Assembly: GCF_036884655.1 (NCBI RefSeq) | Contig: NC_088345.1 | Coordinates: 23,965,001 to 24,029,000, forward strand | Reading direction: 5' to 3' | Source of the DNA: Musa acuminata AAA Group | Lineage: Eukaryota; Streptophyta; Magnoliopsida; Zingiberales; Musaceae | Length of the DNA: 64,000 nucleotides | In this document: positions 11,850 to 20,513 of the stretch, in pieces | Layout of the letters: the number at the start of each line of letters is the position of its first letter | Numbering within the stretch: the first letter of the stretch is position 1 | Notes under the pieces: model-generated | What the model saw: only the letters and a program-made list of their open reading frames with translations | What the model was told of the DNA's origin: nothing | Databases searched by the model: none | Made by a program: the position numbers and the translations under genes

Positions 11850-11858
11850 TATAAATAC
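11850..11858 (+). promoter_or_regulatory. S3 LTR TATA box
   Basis: TATAAATAC in ggcctataaatacccc. The same box sits at the same place in every Sirevirus LTR here (3165, 18584, 21718, 53612, 61089, 63895). It should set the transcription start in the LTR. Confidence 0.75.
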
Positions 11859-12403
11859 CCCACCCGTTCAGCACAGAAAGGGTATAGATCCACTCCGAAT
11901 TCCTGATCTTTTCTGTGATTCTAAGAGCTCAAAATTGTGTAAAGTCCAAAAGTTCTCCTCTTTCTGTTCTTCAAAGTCTTGAGTTGTAAAGAGATGAGAG
12001 AAAGGATCTATAAAGGTTGTCTCCTGAGCCTGTCAAAAGGAGAGAAACTGAAAAGGGCAGTTGGCCTTCGCCTATTGAAGGAAGGCCTCTAGTTGACTTC
12101 GGCAACCTCATCGGTGGAGGAAGCCAAAAGTGGAGTAGGTCAAGACTGACCGAACCACTCTAAATCTCTGGTTTGCGTTTATTTTTGAGCACTTTATCAT
12201 TACTGCAAACCTCCTACATAGCTACTGCCCTCTGCGCTTTTACGAACAATTCTCTAAGTTCAGATCTTTCCGAATTTGCATTGAGACGTAAATCGGTGTT
12301 TTCGTACGATCTTTACATCACAGTTTACGCTTACGCTTTGATTCCATTCATAACTGCAAACTGCTTTCTGCACATTCACAAAAAGATTTTCAAAGTTCAG
12401 TTT

Positions 12404-12660
12404 CTATGTTTAGACGTAAAACTGCGTTTAGACGTAAAACTGTGTTTAGACGTAAAACCACGTTTAGACGCAAAACCACGTTTAGACGCAAAACTGCGTT
12501 CAGACGCAAAACTGCGTTCAGACGCAAAACTGCGTTCAGACGTAAAACTGCGTTCAGACGTAAAACTGCGTTCAGACGTAAAACTGCATTTAGACGTAAA
12601 ATTGAGTTTAGACGTAAAACTGCGTTTAGACGCAAACTGCGTTTAGACGTAAACTGCTCT
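12404..12660 (+). repeat. 18-bp tandem array, 13 units, in the S3 5' LTR
   Basis: The unit is close to cgtttagacgtaaaactg. I count 13 units here and 15 in the 3' LTR (19142-19420). Because the unit is a multiple of three, long frames stay open on both strands (FRRKTA, LDVKLR, RLNAVL), and these are not genes. Similar but less regular units (cgcttagacgcaaactg) are found in the S5 LTRs at 54355-54700 and 61840-62130. It lies in the transcribed part of the LTR, downstream of the TATA box. Confidence 0.9.
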
Positions 12661-12830
12661 TAGACGCAATCTATGCTTAGACGCAAACTGCGCTTAAATA
12701 CAAACTGTGAATCGGATTTTGCATCATAATAGATTTTATTGAACGAACGCACCTTTCGGTTTTAAATTGCTGTAAGATTTCCGCTGCACTAATTCACCCC
12801 CCCCCTCTTAGTGCTCTCGATCCTAACAAT

Positions 12831-12842
12831 TGGTATCAGAGC
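12831..12842 (+). promoter_or_regulatory. S3 primer binding site
   Basis: A perfect TGGTATCAGAGC two bases after the LTR end, complementary to the 3' end of initiator methionine tRNA, which primes minus-strand DNA synthesis. Confidence 0.9.
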
Positions 12843-12878
12843 AAGGTTAACTCTCTAACGGATTAAAACCCAAGAGAG

Positions 12879-14471
12879 ATGGCATACGCCGGAAACCAAG
12901 AGGGGCATTCTATTACACGTCCACCCATGTTCAGTGGGACGGACTACACCTACTGGAAGACCCGAATGAGGATCTTTCTTATTTCTATGGATTTTGAACT
13001 GTGGAACCTTGTTGAAAACGGATTTTCAAAGTCTTCTCTTCCAATGATCGATTGGAATGAATTGGAGAAGAAGGCTTTCGCTCTTAATACAAAGGCTATG
13101 AATGCCTTATTTTGCGCACTTGATAAAAACGAGTTTAATCGTGTTTCAACTTGCGAAACTGCATTTGATATTTGGCACCCACTCGAAGTGACCCACGAGG
13201 GCACAAGTAGAGTGAAAGAGTCAAAAATCAATCTGTTATTACATTCTTTTGAACTTTTTCGAATGAAACCAAGTGAAACCATTGGTGACATGTTTACCCG
13301 TTTCACGGATGTCGTCAATGGTCTAAAAGGACTTGGAAAAAGTTTTTTGGATTTTGAACTCGTAAATAAGATACTAAGATCCCTTCCTAAGAATTGGGAT
13401 CCTAAAGTCACTGCTATTCAAGAGGCAAAAGATCTGCGCAACTTCCCTCTTGAAGAACTAATCGGGTCATTAATGACCTACGAAATGACTTGTAAAGCTC
13501 ATGAAGAGCAAGAAGACATCCTTCCAAAGAACAGGAAGGATATGGCACTTAAAACCTCTGAATGCCACTTGAGAGAAAACTCAAGTGATGAGGACTGTGA
13601 TGATGACTTGGCACTTCTAACAAGAAAGTTTAAAAAGTTCTTTAAAAGAAACAAGTTTAAGAATGATGCAAAAAATAAACTTGAACCCAAGAAGGACCAA
13701 GTGATCTGCTATGAATGCAAAAAGCCGGGACACTACAAGAGTGATTGTCCCCAAGTAAAAAGGAGAACATCAAAGAAGAAGGCTCTTCAAACAACATGGG
13801 ATGACTCGAGCGCATCCGAAGAAGAGGAGTCCAACACCGAGCAAGTTGCTCATTACGCCTTAATGGCCATCGAAGACGAGGTAACAAATTCAATAGATGC
13901 AAATTTATCATTCGATGAATTATTAAATGCTTTCCATGAATTGTTTGATGAGTGTAAGACTATTAGTAATAAATACAAATTGCTAAAAAAGCAGCATGAT
14001 AGTCTTATTTGTAATTTCGATAAGTTAAATACTGAATATCATGATAGCTTAAGCTCATGCATAAAATGCCATGATCTAGAAACTCTCCAAAAAGAAAACT
14101 TGCTACTTAAGGATACCTTGAAGAAATTCGAGATTGGTAGCAAGTCATTAAACATGATCCTTACCAACAAGGGTCACGTTCCCATAAGAAGTGGAATTGG
14201 ATTCGTGAGAAGTCCTCACCAAAATCCAACCACCTTCATAAAAGGCCCCATCTTACATGTTAGACATCAAAGCAAATGCAACTTTTGTTGCAAGTTTGGA
14301 CACAAGACGCACTATTGTCCATTTAAGAAAATTAGTCCAAACAAATTGATTTGGGTTCCTAAAGGAACCATGACAAATTCTATGCAACATGATAGAAAAT
14401 GTAGATCTATTTGTGAGGAACCCAAAAGCAAATGGGTACCTAAAAATCATCCCTTCCTACAAAAACATTAA
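12879..14471 (+). CDS. gag: S3 Gag polyprotein, intact, 530 aa
   Basis: Structural protein that packages element RNA into particles. The ATG at 12879 follows caagagag and aligns with the S5 gag start. Residues about 20-250 form the plant Copia Gag (UBN2-type) region. Zinc knuckle 1 is C277-x2-C280-x4-H285-x4-C290 (CYECKKPGHYKSDC) and knuckle 2 is C467-x2-C470-x4-H475-x4-C480. An acidic serine-rich linker lies near 308-320, and residues 345-425 look like coiled coil. The frame has no stop or shift and is nearly identical to the S5 Gag, except that S5 has lost the last cysteine of knuckle 1. The end (FLQKH) differs from S5 because the foreign cassette begins about there. It is the best-preserved gag in the window, in an element with no enzymes. 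Confidence 0.92.
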   Translation: MAYAGNQEGHSITRPPMFSGTDYTYWKTRMRIFLISMDFELWNLVENGFSKSSLPMIDWNELEKKAFALNTKAMNALFCALDKNEFNRVSTCETAFDIWHPLEVTHEGTSRVKESKINLLLHSFELFRMKPSETIGDMFTRFTDVVNGLKGLGKSFLDFELVNKILRSLPKNWDPKVTAIQEAKDLRNFPLEELIGSLMTYEMTCKAHEEQEDILPKNRKDMALKTSECHLRENSSDEDCDDDLALLTRKFKKFFKRNKFKNDAKNKLEPKKDQVICYECKKPGHYKSDCPQVKRRTSKKKALQTTWDDSSASEEEESNTEQVAHYALMAIEDEVTNSIDANLSFDELLNAFHELFDECKTISNKYKLLKKQHDSLICNFDKLNTEYHDSLSSCIKCHDLETLQKENLLLKDTLKKFEIGSKSLNMILTNKGHVPIRSGIGFVRSPHQNPTTFIKGPILHVRHQSKCNFCCKFGHKTHYCPFKKISPNKLIWVPKGTMTNSMQHDRKCRSICEEPKSKWVPKNHPFLQKH

Positions 14472-15293
14472 AATTTTAGGCTGGAGCAAGAATTAATATT
14501 CTGCTTCTTGACGGTCATAACCCAAAAGTCAAAAGGAACTCGCAACGCTTAAATGACGAGTGGAAATTATAAAATCACAAATGAAATTTGGATGCAACCT
14601 CATGTGACTTTTCAGAATTAGAAACATATGATTCACATATCCCCTTAATCATCGAATCTGTCAAATCAAACCTCGTATCATGAAGAAACTAAGTATGTCA
14701 TAAACTTGAAAGGATTACCAACTTGAACAAACTATCACAAACATGTGTACGACATTGGGAGTATGCATAAGATCTATCTTGATCGTACAAGTTTTGTTAA
14801 AAAAAAAAAAAAAAAAAAAAAACACTCATACGTAATCACGTAAGAAACGTTAATTGCTCTGAAAACTCTCCTCAAGACAAAACATCCCTGATCAAATCAC
14901 AAGTGCTCATTGCCTGCAGGCGGTGGCACCTCTCCAGCTGGCGGTGGAACCTCTCCAGCTGGCGATGGCACCTCCAGCCATCACGAGTTGCCAGCGGTTG
15001 CACCACTCCAGCCAGAGGTGCAACCGCCCGCAACTCTGCATTTTTAACCCACGCTAGGGCCGGCGGTGAAACCGACCCCAACTCACTTCCCTTCCCTTCT
15101 CTACTTCTCCAAGCTTCCTCCATCCTCATTTCATCCCGTTTAGCTTCCCAAATACCTCCCATCTCGGAACAAAACATCAAGAATCCTTCCCTCTTTTGAA
15201 GATTCCACTAAGGTATTCCCTAAGAACCTCTTTTATTCTGTTTTGTTCTTCATTTACTCTTGCTCATCTTTATCCCTCTAAACTGCTGTAGTT
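14472..15293 (+). other. S3 cassette, upstream part: A-run, palindromic array, leader-like sequence
   Basis: No gene seen. After about 320 bp of unrecognised AT-rich sequence there is an A-run of some 24 bases (14799-14822). Then come GC-rich repeats at 14918-15075 (ggcggtggcacctctccagc, twice more in variant form, and agaggtgcaaccgcccgc), the same vocabulary as the palindromic array of the Sirevirus LTR. A pyrimidine-rich stretch with cttccc/ctctacttctcc follows up to the ATG at 15294. The order array, then pyrimidine-rich leader, then ORF resembles a promoter and 5' untranslated region. No clear TATA box is visible; tttttaa near 15041 is the nearest candidate. Confidence 0.55.
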
Positions 15294-16400
15294 ATGGGAT
15301 CTAGAAGATCCTCAAGGGACAAGGGAAAGAGGAGATTAGTAGAAGAGTTTGACTTCACCCTCTTTGATTCAAAAAACCATGCTGAAAAATTTCCCTCTTT
15401 CGAATTTAGAAGCATCAATAAGGGAAAATACGTAGATATACATGAACTTAGAGACTTAGAAACTATCCAATGGTTTGCAAACCTAGATCTACTTCCAATC
15501 TTGCAGATTAACGAACCGATTTATCCTAGGCTAGTTCGATTGTTTTACAATAACATACAAATAGATGAGGAAGAAAGGATGTCCACCTATCTTTTAGGAC
15601 AACACATCTCAATCACTGATAGATTCATTTGTGAGATGATAGGCATTCCCATGAAAAGCATATGACTTTACTTTAGAGGATCATGGGTTGATGAAACTAT
15701 TGGAACATCCTATGTTGGAGCCTTAGGAACAATCTTTGCCAATCCCGACATAACATTTGTTCCTAAAAGCTGTGAACATCTACTACCTATGAACACTAAA
15801 TTACTTCATCATATCATGACTAGTATAATTCTTCCTAAACAATACCATCACGATGAAGTGAGTCAATTAGAATTAGGAACTATGTACTTAATCATGAAGG
15901 GACATGATATCTGTCTTGGCTATCTTATCCAACAAAGCATGATAGAATTATCTAAGAAAGATATGATGCTTTCATATGGTGGAATAATTACTAGAATATT
16001 AAGAGCTTACGACATTCAAATACTACCAGAAGAAGAAATAATGAAAGTAGATAGATTCAGCATAAGAAACAAAAATCTACTTCACCGATTGAGATGTCAC
16101 TATAAAAACGGTAACTGGGTTAGAATGCCTAGAAGAACTGATCCTCCTCAACCAGAACCAGAACCGGAAACACCAATATTTAGAAGTACCCAATCTCCTC
16201 CGATTTGTCCCTTTGAGGAAACACATCCAGTTGAGCAAACTCATACATCCGTCGAAGAAATTGGGATTCGAATGGACCAATTCGAACAGAGACAAGAACG
16301 AATTGAACAACGACAAGATCAAATTCTATTAGAGCTACAGCAGATTCATAGTCAATTTGACTCCTTGTTTAGGCACTTTAATTTTCCACCTCATGAATAA
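15294..16400 (+). pseudogene. S3 cassette ORF: putative plant transposon protein-like, one internal UGA
   Basis: One reading frame of 368 codons from ATG 15294 to TAA 16400, interrupted only by TGA at 15663-15665 (codon 124). The N-terminus is basic (SSRDKGKRR). The middle has the pattern PRLVRLFYNNI ... YLLGQHISITDRFICEMIGIP, then a helical segment after codon 166 with LELGTMYLIMKGHDICLGYL. This is the pattern I know from the putative plant transposon protein domain (Pfam Transposase_32), found in many plant retroelement-derived proteins of unknown function. A proline/glutamate-rich linker (codons 283-292) and a C-terminal coiled coil (about 321-350, QRQERIEQRQDQI) follow. It has no enzyme motif and no knuckle. 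The stop could be a CGA-to-TGA decay or a recoded stop. Family assignment is from memory of the pattern. Confidence 0.6.
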
Positions 16401-17477
16401 ACTTGTATGAACATTTGTTGTTGTAAACTTCTTATGTTACTCACTTCTGACATACTATTGTGGTAAACATTTGTCATGTACCTTGTGGTAAAGGTTATCT
16501 CAAACTTTAATCGTATCGTTTTTCCTTGATATGTGATATGTCCGAACTAAGAATATTGTGTTCTGAAACTAAAAGTTTTGAAAATCTTGTGCGTTGATTA
16601 GGAATGTTGATGTGTCCGAATAAATAAACTTATTTTTCGGACTATATTGAATCATCAGATCACTTGATTGCCATGTTTATATATGAAAATCTGCAACAAA
16701 ATCTTGTCCAAATGCATCTTATTTGTTCGAATGCTATAAAACAGATTTATTCGTACACTTTCATGAAAAATAAGTTCCTGAAATAAATCTGATAAAGTGA
16801 TTCCTGTGTATGTATTTCATCCTGTAATATCTTTGCGGGATAAAGTGATTCCACTTTCATAAAAAAGGGGAAGAAATGTTCAAAGCAATCTATGCAAAAT
16901 TCCTCTATAAGCTTGCTTATATTGTTTTCCTCGTATCACAATTACCATGCTTTTTGTTGATGACAAAGGGGGAGAAACATATGAATTGATAAACACTGCC
17001 ATGATCATGTCTATGTTGCAAATACTTGAGTGATGCTATAAACTATGTTATGGTTATGCCATCCTTGCATCACCAAGAGATATATGAACATGTGCTATAG
17101 TTTGCATTATGTCTTGAGTTGATAAACTATCTTGTGAAGTAAATGCAAACTTGCTAGAATGATAATATGTGTGCATCATGTAATAGTCCCTCGCAGCTTT
17201 AAATGATAATGTTAAATTACATGGTGAGTAGTTATAAACACAATCATACAAACTTGATGATGTATGTCAAGCTTTGACATCATTCTTGAAGAGATACATC
17301 ATGATGAGTATCATGATGGGAGTATTGATAAGTTTAACTGATCTAACTTATCAATACGTCACTTGAATTCTTAGGTCTTAAATTCAAGGCCGACTTATCT
17401 CAACAATAGTATATAGATAGGGGGAGTTAAGGATAACTCCATTATCAATTGATTGTCATCATCAAAAAGGGGGAGAT
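16401..17477 (+). other. S3: cassette tail, then normal Sirevirus 3' noncoding region
   Basis: 16401-16590 has no recognisable content and belongs to the foreign cassette. From about 16592 the sequence equals the S5 pol end and the region after it (rttaggaatgttgatgtgtcc, tttttcggacta, cacttgattgccat). Internal purine tracts are at 16951-16977 (gttgatgacaaagggggaga) and 17414-17427 (tagggggagtt). The terminal tract aaaaagggggagat is at 17464-17477, next to the 3' LTR. No envelope-like ORF. Confidence 0.75.
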
Positions 17478-19475
17478 TGTTGAATCACGGATTTTGATGA
17501 TGAAGTCAATTGTCATTTGTTGTCTAATCTATGTGTTGAGATAAGTGTGCAGGATTAACTACGATGAAAGTTAGACAAGCAGCAGGAGTTGCGCCGGAGT
17601 CAAGATCATGATCACGTTGGGAGTTCGAGAGTTCGACGGAAGTTCGGACGGTCGTCGGAGGTTCTGCAAGAACAGATCCGAGAAGTCCGAAAGCTTGCCA
17701 AGCGAAGCTCGTCGGAACTTGGCAAGTGAATCGTCGCAAAATCCAGGAGTTTGCCGGAAGTCCGCAGAAGCATCACCGAGGGTTCATCGGATGATCGACG
17801 AAAGTTCGCCGGAAACTCGCCGGAAGAAGCGATTGACGTACCGAAGCAAAGCTGCAGAAATTGTCTTAGATTTAATCGTAGTTAGCACGTTGATTAAGTT
17901 AGGAATGGGAGGTGATCCCATTAGCTTAATCCTGGGTCAATTAGGCCCCTGAAGAACTCAAATTGGGTCGAATGGTTCAACCCATTCGGACCCAAGGTGT
18001 TGTGGGCGGTGCAACCGCCCCAGCCAAGCGGTGCAACTGCCCAGGATATGTCTCCCAGCGAGACTAGGCGGTGCAACCGCCCTAGCCAAGCGGTGCAACC
18101 GCCCAGGGCTCAGTCTCCAAGCGAGACTGGGCGGTGCAACCTCCTCTGTCAAGAGGTAGCACCGCCAGAGCTCAAGTTTCGAGCTCTGCGAAGAGGTGCA
18201 ACCACCAAGCTCGGTCTTCGAGCTCTGGCAGAGAGGAGCAACCTCTCTGGACAGGAGAGGTACCGCCTGAGCTCGGTCTTCGAGCTCTGGCAGAGAGGTG
18301 CAACCACCTCTGGCAGAGAGGAGCAACCACCTCTGGCAGAGAGGTGCAACCACCTCTGGCAGAGAGGTGCAACCTCTCTGGTCAGGAGAGGCACCGCCTG
18401 AGCTCGGTCTTCGAGCTCTGGCAGAAAGGTGCAACCACCCCTGACAAAGAGGTGCATCCGCCTGAGCTCAGTCTTCGAGCTCTACTAGGCGGTGCAACCT
18501 CTCCAGTCAAGAGGTGCAACCGCCTGATCCCGGAATTCCGGGATTTGATCGTTTTGAGCTCCAAATTTGAACTGGGTTGGGGCTTATAAATACCCCACCC
18601 GTTCAGCACAGAAAGGGTACAGATCCACTCCGAATTCCTGATCTTTTCTGTGATTCTAAGAGCTCAAAATTGTGTAAAGTCCAAAAGTTCTCCTCTTTCT
18701 GTTCTTCAAAGTCTTGAATTGTAAAGAGAGGAGAGAAAGGATCTGTAAAGGTTGTCTCCTGAGCTTGTCAAAAGGAGAGAAACTGTAAAAGGGCAGTTGG
18801 CCTTCGCCTATTGAAGGAAGGCCTCTAGTTGACGTCGGCAACCTCATCGGTGGAGGAAGCCAAAAGTCGAGTAGGTCAAGACTGATCGAACCACTCTAAA
18901 TCTCTGGTTTGCGTTTATTTTTGAGCACTTTATCATTACTGCAAACCTCCTACATAGCTACTGCCCTCTGCGCTTTTACGAACGATTCTCTAAGTTCAGA
19001 TCTTTCCGAATTTTCATTGAGACGTAAATCGGTGTTTTCGTACGATCTTTACATCGCAGTTTATGCTTACGCTTTGATTCCATTCATAACTGCAAACTGC
19101 TTTCTGCACATTCACAAAAAGATTTTCAAAGTTCAGTTTCTGTGTTTAGACGTAAAACTGCGTTTAGACGCAAAACTGTGTTTAGACGTAAAACCACGTT
19201 TAGACGCAAAACCACGTTTAGACGCAAAACTGCGTTCAGACGTAAAACTGCGTTCAGACGTAAAACTGCGTTCAGACGTAAAACTGCGTTCAGACGTAAA
19301 ACTGCGTTCAGACGTAAAACTGCGTTCAGACGTAAAACTACGTTCAGACGTAAAACTGCGTTTAGACGTAAAACTGAGTTTAGACGTAAAACTGCGTTTA
19401 GACGCAAACTGCGTTTAGACGTAAACTGCTCTTAGACGCAATCTGCGCTTAGACGCAAACTGCGCTTAAATACAA
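17478..19475 (+). mobile_element. S3 3' LTR, truncated at its end, 1998 bp
   Basis: Starts TGTTGAATCACGG directly after the purine tract and follows the 5' LTR closely, with an extra GCGGTGCAACCGCCC segment at about 18040-18110, one fewer 23-bp unit and two more 18-bp units. It stops after gcttaaatacaa, where the 5' LTR has about 120 further bases. N1-like sequence follows. The truncation removed any target duplication. Confidence 0.88.
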
Positions 19476-20345
19476 GTACCAGTGAGTTTCATGGGAGGGA
19501 CTTGATCATACAGAGGTATGATCGAAGCAACTGGAGAGTTGGATTGCTCTAGAACCCATATTCGCTTAAGGGAGCCTGGCAAGTTAGAGGATAAGGTCGA
19601 GTAAGTGAACATTGCTACTAAGGAAGCTAAGGAGAACAGAATCGGTGTAAATCCTACAACATGATGGCAAAGCCATGCATGGGAGTTGTAGTCTGTCTTT
19701 CCATTGACCAAAGGGAGCTGCTTGGAGAATACATAGGTGTTGAAGCAAGGGGTCGAAAGGGGTTAGGAAGCAATAACGAGTCCAGAGGGACTTAGCTACC
19801 CAAAATCAAGCATCAGTTAGAATGAAGGTGGACTCGGAGGAGTGCCACAGAGACATATCTACTGATCATGAGGAAAAGGGATGCAGAGGCGAGGTGACAG
19901 ATAGTAGGGACATAGGAATGGCAGCGCTATGTTACCATAGAGGCGGGACTTCCGTGAAAGTCGTTGATCCCTTGCTCTCATGGAGGGAGAGCACTTGGTC
20001 GTGAAAGGGGCCGAGGAGGTGGAGCATGTAGAGGCAAACTCCAAGTACAGGAACAAGGTTGACGGGTAGAGGCCAAGGAACTTTGTAAGACCAGTGTCAA
20101 CGAGCTTCTCATCAAGATAGCCGAAAGTGAAGGACTTTGGGTCATGCAAGAGTGCACGACCAAGGAACGAAGTAGGCAGTACGTGATGTTGTACCTTCGC
20201 TGCTCAGTGGAGTAGGCGGCAGGATTGATAGAGAAGATAGTACAATTCGAAAGGCGACCAAATCTATTAGAGAATTACTCTAAGTTGGGGTGAAAACATC
20301 TGCATTCTAGAAGTTTGATGGCATTGAGAAGGTGAATCACAGTAA
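19476..20345 (+). mobile_element. N1 internal region, right part
   Basis: No gene recognised. It has the same base composition and shared words as 8815-10781 (gatcata...gaggtatgatc, cataggaatggcagc, agaggcgggacttccgt), so it is probably the continuation of the element that S3 entered. Open frames on both strands lack known domains. It ends where a Copia LTR fragment begins. Confidence 0.5.
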
Positions 20346-20513
20346 TGTTGGGAAATCTTGGGGGTGACATCACATGCGCAGCGAAAGAACAAGAAAAAAA
20401 TAAAATCCTTGATTCCCAAAAAGATGTTCGTCGTCGTGCGAAGATTGGTGCACAAAATCCGTGAAACTGAAAACTACGTATAGAGTAGATTGTGTTACCT
20501 AGGGAGATTGTAT
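20346..20513 (-). mobile_element. 168-bp fragment of the C2 Copia LTR family
   Basis: TGTTGGGAAATC...gggggtgacatcacatgcgc...ccaaaaagatgttcgtcgtc matches the left end of the solo LTR at 32429-33922, which lies in minus orientation. It is cut off by the start of S4, so S4 was inserted into a C2 copy; the remainder is not present on the other side of S4. Confidence 0.75.

Larger units (their letters stand above)
10782..12828 (+). mobile_element. S3 5' LTR, 2047 bp
   Basis: TGTTGAATCTCGG...CTAACA, short-leader type. Order inside: leader, a gag-like GC-rich part (cggaagttcg words), the palindromic array at 11308-11790, a TATA box at 11850-11858, an untranslated leader, the 18-bp tandem array at 12404-12640, a C-run and the end. 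Open frames inside the two arrays are by-products of repetition. Confidence 0.9.
10782..19475 (+). mobile_element. S3: non-autonomous Sirevirus with gag and a foreign cassette instead of pol
   Basis: Two LTRs in the same orientation (10782-12828 and 17478-19475), a primer site, an intact gag and a proper terminal purine tract mark a real LTR element. Between the gag end and the last few codons of pol (the sequence resumes at about 16592 with taggaatgttgatgtgtccg, which equals the S5 pol end) there is no protease, integrase, reverse transcriptase or RNase H. Instead there are about 2.1 kb with an unrelated ORF. The 3' LTR has lost its last 120 bp or so, so no target duplication can be seen. 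The left flank is ccttg. Confidence 0.85.

Noticed and set aside
11281..11874. Frames of 100-124 codons over the palindromic GC array (also 17958-18609 and 53119-53657)
   Set aside because: They overlap in up to five frames and simply translate the repeats; they lie upstream of the TATA box.
12404..12660. A CRISPR-like array
   Set aside because: The units are contiguous with no unique spacers, and the setting is a plant LTR.
12390..12663. Long open frames on both strands over the 18-bp array (FRRKTA, RLNAVL and LDVKLR repeats; also 19126-19435)
   Set aside because: The unit length is a multiple of three, so any stop-free frame stays open. The frames overlap each other on both strands and lie in an LTR.
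12829..12845. Part of a tRNA gene at TGGTATCAGAGC
   Set aside because: Only the 12 bases complementary to the tRNA 3' end are present, directly after an LTR; this is a primer binding site.
12950..13911. Minus-strand frames inside gag (also 13499-13690, 22559-23151, 54946-55686)
   Set aside because: They mirror the conserved gag codons and recur in each gag copy; they carry no independent signal.
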